Shown one piece after another: positions 1 to 6,604 of a stretch of 29,742 bases of DNA. How positions within the stretch are numbered: the first letter of the stretch is position 1; each line of letters starts with the position of its first letter. The notes beneath the pieces were generated by a model. The model saw only the letters and a program-made list of their open reading frames with translations. It was not told the DNA's origin and did no database searches. The stretch spans positions 1 through 29,742 of the IMG/VR virus record IMGVR_UViG_3300042453_004345; one strand, given 5' to 3'. The DNA is from a virus. The position numbers were made by a program, and so were the translations under genes.

Positions 1-1263
1 AGTAGATGTAGCTGGTATAAAATTAATGGTTATTGGATTAGCAACTTCTAATTCTGTCCACGATAACTTTGTAATTGATAAATTATCATTCGTATTTGTT
101 GCATTTAAAGACCTTGCATTTACTTGCGTAGGATGAATCCTACGCCACGCTGTTTGCAATATTCTTTGATCGGGAGGTTGTATCTGTTCCTGCATGATAG
201 GCTCTGCGTCAGGAAGTTCTATTTTATAGCTGTGATCTAAATCAAAAGGAGCTTCCATACGAACAAAATCATCCGAAGCTTCACTTATATCTTCAAAATC
301 AAAAGCATATCCGCTAACATTTCCCTCTGAATGTATATCTCCTTGTGAATCTATACTACCTTCTGTTGATAAATCCCCATCAATATCCATATCTCCGTCA
401 AAACTAGCATCGTTACCGTGAATATCATTAGCATCTATATTTCCAGGTGTATCTATATCACCTTTTACTGGATCAATAGACACAGGACTAGCAGTAACAT
501 CGCCAAGGGGCATACCTGGAGTTGGAACAAATACAGGTACAGGGAAAGGAGTTGTTATAGGTATTGGTATAGGGATTGGCGTAAAAACTGGATAAGGGTT
601 ACTCGGGTCATAAGGATTATCTGTTGTTATTTGACCCGGAGGTGTAGACCAATATAATTGATAGCTACCAGTTAATCCAGGGATACCTGGAGTAGTTAAC
701 ATTTGAGTAGGTAATCCTGGTGTAGTTGGTAAACTATAAAGAACATCAGATAACATTAATGTAGAAGCATTAAAACCTGTGTTTTTACCTATTGAGTTAG
801 TTACATGTAAGCTATTTGCATAAACCTCTCCGTCATCATCAATCTTTACTTTACTATCTTTAATTATCTGACCTGTTTCTCCGTCAAACCTAGCTATACT
901 ATTATTACTAGAAGTTATTGGACCACTTACTCTTTGTAATATTTCTATTACTCCGTTATTATTACCCAAAACCCCTTTGTCTAAATCGCTTAAAGCTTGT
1001 GCATTAGGTAATCTAGTATCGGGTATTTGTATTATAAATTTGCTATCAGATATATCGAGAGTTTTATTTCTTTGTAAAGAATCTATATCATGTCGCATAT
1101 CCATCATGTTAAAACGAATATCGATTAGTATAGGGCTTATTTCTGCTTCATTATCCTTATTACCGACAGTAATATAATCTTCAGGTAAATATGGAAACTG
1201 CGAATAATCCGCAATTTTACCTGTAACGGGAGATATAAAATTATATAAACGATCGTACTTCAT
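1..1263 (-). CDS. Tail-fibre/structural protein, 3' end beyond left edge
   Basis: An open frame of 421 codons starts at an ATG that overlaps the stop of the phospholipase gene (ATGA) and runs off the left edge without a stop. The first ~150 residues look like a mixed globular or linker region. Next comes a very Pro/Ile/Val-rich stretch around residues 225-260 (repeats of PIPIPIPI and PVPVFVPTPG type). Then comes an Asp/Gly repeat block around residues 270-315 (GDIDTPGNID, DGDMDIDGDL, EGSIDSQGDI, HSEGN), roughly every 6 residues, which suggests beta-helix or beta-roll rungs. Such low-complexity and rung repeats are typical of phage tail fibres and spikes. The place in the late operon agrees, but no specific family is recognised. 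Role as adhesin or tail component is inferred. Confidence 0.55.
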   Translation of the reverse strand, partial: MKYDRLYNFISPVTGKIADYSQFPYLPEDYITVGNKDNEAEISPILIDIRFNMMDMRHDIDSLQRNKTLDISDSKFIIQIPDTRLPNAQALSDLDKGVLGNNNGVIEILQRVSGPITSSNNSIARFDGETGQIIKDSKVKIDDDGEVYANSLHVTNSIGKNTGFNASTLMLSDVLYSLPTTPGLPTQMLTTPGIPGLTGSYQLYWSTPPGQITTDNPYDPSNPYPVFTPIPIPIPITTPFPVPVFVPTPGMPLGDVTASPVSIDPVKGDIDTPGNIDANDIHGNDASFDGDMDIDGDLSTEGSIDSQGDIHSEGNVSGYAFDFEDISEASDDFVRMEAPFDLDHSYKIELPDAEPIMQEQIQPPDQRILQTAWRRIHPTQVNARSLNATNTNDNLSITKLSWTELEVANPITINFIPATST

Positions 1264-2324
1264 GCTAACAAATGCCCCATAAAACTCGTGATATTATCTA
1301 TATCATTATTGTAAGTACTATTAGCCAAATCCGATAAATAAGTAAAAAACGCAGAATCGGTATTATCCATCTCGTTATCAAGACTTAAATCTAAATCAGG
1401 TTGGAATCTATAATGAAAAAGATTGCTAGGAACACTTGGATCATTAACTAAAGATAAAGCTTTTGCTACTGACTCTTGACCTCCTACCATAGCTTGGTCA
1501 AATAAAGCCACTAAATCTTTAATAGTCTGTTCAAAAGGCAACAAAGTATAAGATTGTAATAATCTTTGATTTTGCGTTGAAACTTCATCAAAACCTAAAT
1601 CACCGAGACCTGTTCCTAAAGACAAAATACAAAATCTCTTGGCTAGTGGTTTAATTCTTCTCCCCATATTTAACGCTAATTGTGCAGGGTTATTTTGATA
1701 AACTCCTCCATCAATATAATTTTGATTATTTATTACTTGTGGGGGTAAATAAATAGGAGCAGCACCCGTAGCCAAAGCAACGTCTACAATAGATAGGTTT
1801 TGACCAAAATAATTAGGATCATCTAAATTAGAAAATATAATAGGTGAATTACTATCTTTTCTAAAAGATGTAATTAATACATTAGTTTTTAAATTCTGTA
1901 GCGTAGAAGTTCCAAAATTAGAAGTTAAGACAGTTTTTAATCTAGCTGAACCATAATTACTTTCCGTAGAAGTTGATCTATATAAATATCCATTATCACC
2001 TAATATTGCTATTTTTTGAACAGTGCTAGGTCTATTTGATGGTGTTGAGGCATTAATTGAACCACTAGCAACATCGGCAGCGGTTCTAATGGTAAATACC
2101 CAAGGGGCTTCGGTAAGATAAAAAGCCTTAACTTCGTCAATAGTTTTTTCATAAGCATAACTTAAAGCTTGCATTCCTCCTGTAGAACTACCAGCTATAA
2201 CATCAAATATCTGCCATAAAGGTTTATCAAAATAAGTCTGTAATTTTGATAAAAAGCTAACAGAAAGATAACCTCTTGCTCCACCTCCGTCTAAAGATAG
2301 TATTCTTAAAGTATTAGCATCCAC
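1260..2324 (-). CDS. Patatin-like phospholipase
   Basis: 354 aa with all hallmarks of the patatin family of serine lipid acyl hydrolases. The oxyanion-hole motif DGGGARG is at residues 12-18, the nucleophile elbow GSSTG at 45-49 (catalytic Ser47), and the dyad aspartate in IDGGVYQNNP is Asp205. Family members cleave acyl chains from phospholipids. There is no signal peptide or membrane segment. The gene starts 2 bases after the large terminase stop and ends in an ATGA overlap with the tail-like gene, so it is co-expressed with packaging and virion genes rather than with lysis genes. A virion or late lytic role in membrane attack is inference. A defence-type (CapV-like) effector is unlikely because no cyclic-nucleotide synthase lies nearby. 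The shine-dalgarno is weak, consistent with coupled translation. Confidence 0.92.
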   Translation of the reverse strand: MDANTLRILSLDGGGARGYLSVSFLSKLQTYFDKPLWQIFDVIAGSSTGGMQALSYAYEKTIDEVKAFYLTEAPWVFTIRTAADVASGSINASTPSNRPSTVQKIAILGDNGYLYRSTSTESNYGSARLKTVLTSNFGTSTLQNLKTNVLITSFRKDSNSPIIFSNLDDPNYFGQNLSIVDVALATGAAPIYLPPQVINNQNYIDGGVYQNNPAQLALNMGRRIKPLAKRFCILSLGTGLGDLGFDEVSTQNQRLLQSYTLLPFEQTIKDLVALFDQAMVGGQESVAKALSLVNDPSVPSNLFHYRFQPDLDLSLDNEMDNTDSAFFTYLSDLANSTYNNDIDNITSFMGHLLA

Positions 2325-2326
2325 AA

Positions 2327-3595
2327 TTAAACCCAGATTGTATTATCAACAACATTTTTATATTTAAAATCAACATTGTATCTGTTCTTCATGCAATCCT
2401 CAAGACTATATCTTAAACAATCTACTAAATGATTGTTTTTGTCTTCTATCTCATCTTTAATCTGCCCACTATGTTTATCAGTTTTGTATTTTAAATTATA
2501 AACTTCTTTCAAAAACTCCTGACATCTAGGATGTACATAGCATTTTTTAAATGTCTTAATGTAAGTTATACCAGCTTCAATTGACCCTCTACCTTTTATT
2601 GCAGGTTTGCAAGGATATTCATATTTATTAAGTAAATCAATCAAATCAGGGCTAGAACTATCTGCCGTTATTATGTATTTACCTTTTTTCTTATAATCCT
2701 TAAGTACTTTTTCTAATTCTTCACCTAAGCAATCAACGCTTATATGTGATTTTTTAAATTCATGTGTTACATAAAGATTTTCATCTTGAATATAACATCT
2801 AATTCCAGCACTGGCATCAGTCCAGCCAAAATCAAGCCCATAATAAGGGTATATTCCTTGAGGTTCTTCATAATCCTGTATTACAAAAAAATCTTTTTTA
2901 AATACGTGTTTTTCAGTATTAATTAAACATTCACCTCCGTAAACGTGCATATAAGTATTAAAATCATTTTCCCTCATCCTAACGATTTTAGCAATAGCAT
3001 CACTGCTTAAATACGGATTGTTATACCAATTTAATTGTTTGATAAATAAATCTTCACCATATTTCTTTTTACCATTTACAATAAATTCCTGATACAAAAA
3101 GTCTGTTTCATTTTCAGGGTTCATTGTAACCCACAATTCACATCCTTGTTCTCTAAGTGTGTTATCCACAATATCCCAAGCATATTTACTAATAAAAGAC
3201 CCCTCTTCAAGCCATAAAATACCAATATTCTCAACTGATTTTATACCAGATGTTCTATAGTCTCTAATACCTTTAAAAAGTATTTCAACACCTGTTAACT
3301 TGTTTACAATATAGCTATCTGTAATATGAAAGAAATTGCCATTTCTATATTCTTCTACTCCATCAATAACCCTAGTATACAAAGCATGCACACTATCCCT
3401 AATATCACCTAAATACTCTCTACCAGCTACTATTTTTCGCCCCATAAACTCTTTATTAAAAGATAATCTCAAATGAGCTTTTACAACAGAAGTAGACTTC
3501 ATGGACATACGCCCACCATGTAAAACTTTATATGATATAGGTTTGTAAAGATTATTTTCCCAAGGTTCTAAATTGTAAATATCAAACTTATTCAT
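2327..3595 (-). CDS. terL: Terminase large subunit (DNA packaging ATPase/nuclease)
   Basis: 422 aa, the motor that packages DNA into the prohead and cuts it. The ATPase part shows a Walker A-like GGRMSMKST (residues 27-35), Walker B ILWLEE (126-131) and the coupling motif TMNPEN (about 157-162). The C-terminal RNase H-like nuclease shows GLDFGWTD (about 253-260), ADSSSPD and a late NNHLVDCLRY block (about 390-399), as in the Terminase_3/PBSX-type group. The residue before the P-loop lysine is Met rather than Gly. Small side chains such as Ala or Thr occur there in relatives, so this is probably a lineage trait. The length is normal for a compact member. The start overlaps the small terminase end by 8 bases. 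Confidence 0.93.
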   Translation of the reverse strand: MNKFDIYNLEPWENNLYKPISYKVLHGGRMSMKSTSVVKAHLRLSFNKEFMGRKIVAGREYLGDIRDSVHALYTRVIDGVEEYRNGNFFHITDSYIVNKLTGVEILFKGIRDYRTSGIKSVENIGILWLEEGSFISKYAWDIVDNTLREQGCELWVTMNPENETDFLYQEFIVNGKKKYGEDLFIKQLNWYNNPYLSSDAIAKIVRMRENDFNTYMHVYGGECLINTEKHVFKKDFFVIQDYEEPQGIYPYYGLDFGWTDASAGIRCYIQDENLYVTHEFKKSHISVDCLGEELEKVLKDYKKKGKYIITADSSSPDLIDLLNKYEYPCKPAIKGRGSIEAGITYIKTFKKCYVHPRCQEFLKEVYNLKYKTDKHSGQIKDEIEDKNNHLVDCLRYSLEDCMKNRYNVDFKYKNVVDNTIWV

Positions 3596-4244
3596 CTTCT
3601 TGATTATTGTTTTTTACAACAGAAATAGACATTATTTTCTTATGGTATTTATCCATTAATTCTTGTTCATAATTACCATCGCTATTAATAATTTTTAATG
3701 GTTTATTCAAGAATTCCTGTGTTATTGTGATATTGGTTGCTTCATCCTCTTTTTTCATCTTCATTCTATTATTCAAATAATAGAATAAACTTGCTTTACA
3801 ACCAGACCTTATATTCTGAACTAATATACTTGATACTTCTGCCATAAAAGTACCTTGTCCTATTTCAAAAGCTTTCTTGAGTTCAGGTATTTTTTCTTCT
3901 CGTTGCAAATAGGTATTTAATGACATATTAAATCGTCTAGCTATCTGCTCTTTAGTCATACAGATAGCCATTTCTTGAACTTTAGCAATATTTTCGTCTG
4001 TAAATTCAACTTCCTGCATGCAAGATAGTTCTTTTTTCTCTATTTTCTTACTTATTTTTTTCTGTAATTTGTCATTTCTATTCATTAAACTAGAAAACTC
4101 TTCCTTTTGAATAATTAGAATATTTGAAATTCGTTTTAAACCATCTTCCAATTTCTTATGGTTCTGTTTTAAAACATCAATTTCGTTTTGTTGTTTCTGT
4201 AATTTACCTTTACATTGTATTAATTCAAATTCAATATTTGACAT
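3588..4244 (-). CDS. terS: Terminase small subunit
   Basis: 218 aa directly upstream of the large terminase, with an 8-base overlap. Residues 1-75 are a long charged coiled coil. Residues ~85-115 form a helix-turn-helix of the small-terminase type (MTKEQIARRFNMSLNTYLQRE). After it comes the conserved pattern of a short basic helix and an aromatic stretch (LVQNIRSGCKASLFYYLNNRM, read as two parts around residues 138-158), which fits the A-G-A-FYL-R signature of these proteins. It would recognise the packaging site and load TerL. The N-terminal coiled coil is longer than usual and may serve oligomerisation. Naming rests on HTH plus position. Confidence 0.82.
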   Translation of the reverse strand: MSNIEFELIQCKGKLQKQQNEIDVLKQNHKKLEDGLKRISNILIIQKEEFSSLMNRNDKLQKKISKKIEKKELSCMQEVEFTDENIAKVQEMAICMTKEQIARRFNMSLNTYLQREEKIPELKKAFEIGQGTFMAEVSSILVQNIRSGCKASLFYYLNNRMKMKKEDEATNITITQEFLNKPLKIINSDGNYEQELMDKYHKKIMSISVVKNNNQEDE

Positions 4245-4247
4245 TTA

Positions 4248-4505
4248 TCATAATCTACCAGCTAATCCAACACAACCAATATAACCATATTGTTTTATAT
4301 ATTCCAAATCTTCAAGTATTTTCTTCTTTTTCAATTGTTGCTGTTTCAATTTGAATTTATCAAAAGCATCATCGTTAATAATAAATATTCTACGATTAGC
4401 TTTAGAGTTTATCCTATCCCATTCATCATAGACTTTTTTAAATTTAATATCATCAACATGACTATATTTGTTAATATGATTTTGAGATATGTTGATTTTA
4501 ATCAT
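4248..4505 (-). CDS. Hypothetical 85-aa protein upstream of terminase
   Basis: A small, basic, mostly helical protein. Its N-terminus overlaps the stop of the preceding gene (ATGA), and it ends 3 bases before the small terminase start. The middle is Lys/Gln rich (FDKFKLKQQQLKKKKILEDL, about residues 49-68), so it may contact DNA or pack as a helix. I recognise no family. Position between the late promoter and terS suggests a packaging accessory or late regulator, but this is inference only. Confidence 0.7.
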   Translation of the reverse strand: MIKINISQNHINKYSHVDDIKFKKVYDEWDRINSKANRRIFIINDDAFDKFKLKQQQLKKKKILEDLEYIKQYGYIGCVGLAGRL

Positions 4506-4834
4506 ATTTCCAATTTTTTAAGTCTTCTATCTATATCCGTTAAATGATTGTAAGTATCATTCTCTAATTTATTAAGTCTATTAACCACTTCTACAAAAGA
4601 GGGTAGACTAATATTTGCTGTTCTACTATCTGCATAATACTTAGTAAGTTCATTCTCACTTATTAATTGATTATCAACAATAACAAATTTTTCCTTTTCA
4701 ACACTACAATCAGGCATATTTCTTATATAATTAAAATCAGATTTTAAATCCTCCAATATACTTTCAACCATAGCAATATTATCATTTAAGGATTTTTCTA
4801 TTCTATCAAACTTTTTAAACTGTGGTTTGTTCAT
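4502..4834 (-). CDS. Hypothetical 110-aa coiled-coil protein, first late gene
   Basis: First gene after the strong leftward promoter. The frame is open from an ATG at 4870, but the ATG at 4834 is preceded by AGGTGA five bases upstream, a good ribosome binding site, while the upstream ATG has none, so I choose 4834. The protein begins MNKPQFKKFDRIEKSLND, has a helical N-terminal half, a short beta-like segment around KFVIVDNQLI, and a C-terminal heptad-like helix (VVNRLNKLENDTYNHLTDID). Its stop overlaps the next start. Function unknown. Confidence 0.72.
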   Translation of the reverse strand: MNKPQFKKFDRIEKSLNDNIAMVESILEDLKSDFNYIRNMPDCSVEKEKFVIVDNQLISENELTKYYADSRTANISLPSFVEVVNRLNKLENDTYNHLTDIDRRLKKLEI

Positions 4835-4893
4835 TTTTTCACCTAATTTATAAATTTCTTTTTCTAACATAACATCAATTAAATTTTTACAAT

Positions 4894-4907
4894 ATCGGAC
4901 TTCCGAT
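4894..4907. promoter_or_regulatory. Operator-like palindrome ATCGGA-CT-TCCGAT
   Basis: A 6-bp perfect inverted repeat with a 2-base centre, noticeably GC-rich for this region. It lies just downstream of the -10 element of the late promoter, covering about +2 to +15 of the predicted transcript. That is a typical place for a repressor or roadblock. No protein in the window can be assigned to it; the ribbon-helix-helix protein at 9768-10001 is a candidate by inference. Confidence 0.45.
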
Positions 4908-4915
4908 AACGGCTT

Positions 4916-4944
4916 AATATAACAAAATTTTATCTAAATGTCAA
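4916..4944 (-). promoter_or_regulatory. Late-operon sigma70-type promoter
   Basis: On the minus strand TTGACA (4944-4939) is followed by exactly 17 bases and TATATT (4921-4916). A TG dinucleotide one base upstream of the -10 makes it an extended -10. The predicted start near 4909 lies about 75 bases before the chosen start of the first late gene. It reads toward terminase and tail genes and uses host-like signals rather than a phage-specific motif. Confidence 0.72.
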
Positions 4945-4970
4945 ATTTACCTAAATAATCAAATGACGAG

Positions 4971-5056
4971 TTTTAAACCACCATAGGAGCGTAAGTTTAT
5001 TTTTAATGATAGTTTCCCTATTAAATTTTAAATTAAGCTTGTGTGGTGGCTTAAAA
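4971..5056 (-). other. Long hairpin, probable structured RNA or 3'-end element
   Basis: Arms at 4971-4983 (TTTTAAACCACCA) and 5044-5056 (TGGTGGCTTAAAA) are complementary over 13 bases. In minus-strand RNA all 13 positions pair (one G-U); in plus-strand RNA the same position is an A-C mismatch, so the minus transcript is the likely functional one. The enclosed 60 bases can form an inner stem around ATAG-GGAAA-CTAT. It lies between the stop of the 65-aa gene and the -35 of the late promoter. There is no clear U-tract, so it is not a standard intrinsic terminator. Confidence 0.45.
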
Positions 5057-5094
5057 TGTCTAAAAACTGTGTGTATTATTAAAACTTATGCTAC

Positions 5095-5292
5095 TTATAA
5101 CCATTCTGGCGTCTCAACCCTTAAATTTAATTCTTTACCCGCATAATTAATATGTTTTGAAGTTGTCTGACTCCAATAACCTAACCTCCATAAAATTCTG
5201 TTTTTAATATCAATTTCTGCTACTTTCGTATTGTATGAATAAACAAATTTATCATCGTATTTTAAATTTTGTCTGTATTTAATAAATTTCAT
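5095..5292 (-). CDS. Hypothetical 65-aa phage protein
   Basis: The only gene between the leftward origin-side promoter and the late promoter. AGGTTA lies eight bases upstream of the ATG. The protein begins MKFIKYRQNLKYDDKFVYSY and has a central IDIKNRILWRLGYWSQTTSKHI segment (given here as a pattern of alternating strands and a TTSKHI motif). It resembles small phage proteins in which a T-x-S-K-H segment recurs, but I cannot assign a named family with confidence. Aromatic content is high and no membrane segment is seen. Being the leftward counterpart of the early operon, it may be an immediate-early product. Confidence 0.7.
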   Translation of the reverse strand: MKFIKYRQNLKYDDKFVYSYNTKVAEIDIKNRILWRLGYWSQTTSKHINYAGKELNLRVETPEWL

Positions 5293-5322
5293 AAAAATAA
5301 CCTATTTAATTGTTGTAATCTA

Positions 5323-5361
5323 ATAATATAATAGTTTTTAATAGCTGTCAATAGCTGTCAA
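5323..5361 (-). promoter_or_regulatory. Leftward promoter with duplicated -35 box
   Basis: Minus strand: TTGACA at 5351-5346, 17-base spacer, TATTAT at 5328-5323. A TATATT two bases closer is an alternative -10. A 10-bp tandem duplication puts a second TTGACA at 5361-5356. The predicted start falls about 25 bases before the 65-aa gene. It is the mirror copy of the rightward promoter at 5922-5950. Confidence 0.65.
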
Positions 5362-5394
5362 TAGTTATTTTTATTAAATTTTAAAAAATATTTT
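5330..5394. repeat. Left arm of origin-flanking inverted repeat
   Basis: 65 bases that match the reverse complement of 5889-5943 exactly, except for an extra 10-bp tandem copy (AATAGCTGTC twice, once in the other arm). The outer part holds the promoter; the inner part is a run of A/T (TTTTTATTAAATTTTAAAAA) that could act as an UP element or unwinding region. Confidence 0.9.
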
Positions 5395-5415
5395 CATTAA
5401 TTCAAAAATTTACTG

Positions 5416-5445
5416 TTGACATATCCACAAAAGAAATCGTATGAT
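5416..5445 (+). promoter_or_regulatory. Rightward promoter inside the origin
   Basis: TTGACA at 5416-5421, 18-base spacer, TATGAT at 5440-5445. The first near-match DnaA box (5421-5429) lies between -35 and -10, so DnaA binding could block it. Transcription would run through the iterons with no gene for about 520 bases, as expected for origin-activating or primer RNA. Confidence 0.5.
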
Positions 5446-5501
5446 ACGCAGATAAAACTTAACTCAAAAAGTTATCCACAAAAATCAAAAATTATCAATT
5501 T

Positions 5502-5881
5502 TTACCTTACCAACATTACCATCATTACCAACTAAAAATAGATAGTAAGCCTCCTCAAACATCAATCTACAAAAGGGATTAGAACACCCTGACTTACCAT
5601 CATTACCAACTTTTCATTTTTTCTACGTGCGTATATATAAAAAAAATCTCATACCTTATTTTTTCTATATACATACATATTTATGGTAATGATGGTAATG
5701 ATAGTAATATATGTATATGGAAATTGATGTCCGCGACCTTACCATCTCCTTACCATCCTTACCATCTATTAAAAATAATTACTATCATTACCAACATTAC
5801 CATCTTTTACATAAAAAAGTTATCCACAAAGTTATCCACAGTATGTTGATAAAATTACTATCATTACCAACATTACCATCT
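5502..5881. repeat. 9-bp iterons, consensus TTACCAWCA
   Basis: Tandem groups start at 5507, 5516, 5525; 5594, 5603; 5739, 5750, 5759; 5779, 5788, 5797; and 5855, 5864, 5873. An inverted group lies at 5683-5707. A partial unit is at 5502. Units alternate TTACCAACA, TTACCATCA and TTACCATCT, with TTACTATCA variants. Spacing within groups is exactly 9 (once 11) bases, which differs from CRISPR or coding repeats and points to a cooperative DNA-binding protein. Confidence 0.88.
5777..5816 (+). repeat. 40-bp direct repeat, copy 1
   Basis: Identical over 40 bases to 5853-5892. Each copy holds three iterons followed by TTTTACATAAAA. Between the copies lie the two adjacent DnaA boxes, so the arrangement is iterons, DnaA boxes, iterons. 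Confidence 0.92.
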
Positions 5882-5892
5882 TTTACATAAAA
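5853..5892 (+). repeat. 40-bp direct repeat, copy 2
   Basis: Second identical copy of 5777-5816, offset by 76 bases. Its last four bases overlap the beginning of the right inverted-repeat arm. Confidence 0.92.
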
Positions 5893-5943
5893 TATTTTTT
5901 AAAATTTAATAAAAATAACTATTGACAGCTATTAAAAACTATT
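5889..5943. repeat. Right arm of origin-flanking inverted repeat
   Basis: 55 bases, the exact reverse complement of 5330-5394 minus one 10-bp unit. Contains the -35 and most of the spacer of the early promoter. Confidence 0.9.
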
Positions 5944-5950
5944 GTATAAC
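5922..5950 (+). promoter_or_regulatory. Early-operon promoter
   Basis: TTGACA at 5922-5927, 17-base spacer, TATAAC at 5945-5950. The predicted start near 5957 leads into the plus-strand early genes. A six-codon reading frame (MCNLFL) begins at 5969, just ahead of the first gene, and may be a leader peptide or chance. Confidence 0.75.
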
Positions 5951-6033
5951 ATATTTATCAAGAAATTTATGTGCAATCTTTTCTTGTAGAAGTAAAGTTA
6001 AATACAATCAACAATTTAAAAAGAGATAAAATT

Positions 6034-6585
6034 ATGTTAAGCAAACAATTTTCTGGAATACATATAGAAGTTTTTTACACTAAACATTACCTCCCTAACT
6101 ATAATTTAAATGATGGAGAAACAGAGTTTTCTATACCTGACTTTATACTTGAAGAGAATTTAAAAGAAGATTACGACATTAAACTCAAATACAATACATA
6201 TAAATACAACAGCTTTTTGGATTATGTCCAAGATAAATACGAAGAAGAGTATTACGACGCTAAACATTCTCTTGAAGAATCATGTTTAATGTATAATTGG
6301 GTTTATGAGCCAAGAATTTATGATGAAGCAATTGCGGATTTATGTGATCTAATACCTTTTGAAATACAGAATAGAGATGAAGACTTACAGCTTTTGTCTT
6401 TCGGTGGTTGCGGTATGGATTTTACATACAAACTTGAAGCATATCAATTATTAGCAGATGGTTCTTACGATGAGCGTTCCAACTTTGCTGAAAAAGGTAT
6501 AGCTTACTTTGAATATTATTACGGCAAGGATAGTGAAGTAGTAAAAGAAATTAATAAATTACTTGAAAATAGTAAGGCAGCTTAA
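6034..6585 (+). CDS. Hypothetical 183-aa acidic protein, first early gene
   Basis: First gene behind the early promoter. The frame is open from a GTG at 5971, but that start has no ribosome binding site and sits only ~14 bases from the predicted transcript start. The ATG at 6034 has AAAGAGAT upstream and is preferred. The protein (MLSKQFSGIHIEVFYTKHYL) is rich in Asp, Glu and Tyr, strongly acidic in its middle (DKYEEEYYDAKHSLEES), and has a Gly-rich LLSFGGCGMDFTYKLEAYQL segment near residues 122-141. Acidity would suit a DNA mimic such as an antirestriction protein, but I see no ArdA or Ocr signature. Immediate-early position suggests host takeover or anti-defence; this is inference. Confidence 0.75.
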   Translation: MLSKQFSGIHIEVFYTKHYLPNYNLNDGETEFSIPDFILEENLKEDYDIKLKYNTYKYNSFLDYVQDKYEEEYYDAKHSLEESCLMYNWVYEPRIYDEAIADLCDLIPFEIQNRDEDLQLLSFGGCGMDFTYKLEAYQLLADGSYDERSNFAEKGIAYFEYYYGKDSEVVKEINKLLENSKAA

Positions 6586-6586
6586 A

Positions 6587-6604
6587 GGAGGTATAAATAT
6601 TATG
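6587..6604 (+). promoter_or_regulatory. Strong RBS leader, copy 1 of 3
   Basis: GGAGGTATAAATATTATG. The same leader occurs at 7109-7126 and, with one change and one base less at the left, at 7621-7637, always ending in the start codon. Such identity in three unrelated genes suggests duplicated translation leaders or high expression. Confidence 0.8.

Larger units (their letters stand above)
5395..5892. other. Putative phage replication origin (gene-free block)
   Basis: No gene is visible from 5293 to 5970. The block contains perfect DnaA boxes (TTATCCACA) at 5472-5480, 5820-5828 and 5832-5840, all in one orientation, and a one-mismatch box at 5421-5429. It also has many 9-bp iterons, a 40-bp direct repeat, AT-rich flanks, and a terminal inverted repeat with divergent promoters. 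Iterons with DnaA boxes and AT-rich DNA are the classical build of theta-type origins. The phage primase-helicase, polymerase and SSB further right would act here. Which protein reads the iterons is unknown. Confidence 0.75.

Noticed and set aside
1260-2324. Patatin as CapV effector of a CBASS defence system
   Set aside because: No CD-NTase, ubiquitin-like or sensor genes nearby; it is coupled to terminase and tail genes.
5502-5881. Short regular repeats as a possible CRISPR array
   Set aside because: Units are 9 bp, tandem without unique spacers, partly inverted, and mixed with DnaA boxes; no cas genes nearby.
5395-5970. Chromosomal oriC of a low-GC bacterium, because of the DnaA boxes
   Set aside because: All surrounding genes are phage genes, and iterons with mirrored phage promoters fit a phage origin.
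5969-5989. Six-codon frame MCNLFL before the first early gene
   Set aside because: Too short, no clear ribosome binding site and no attenuator hairpin after it; mentioned only with the promoter.
6034-6585. ArdA or Ocr-type DNA-mimic antirestriction protein
   Set aside because: Acidic, but no recognised sequence pattern of either family; left as hypothetical.
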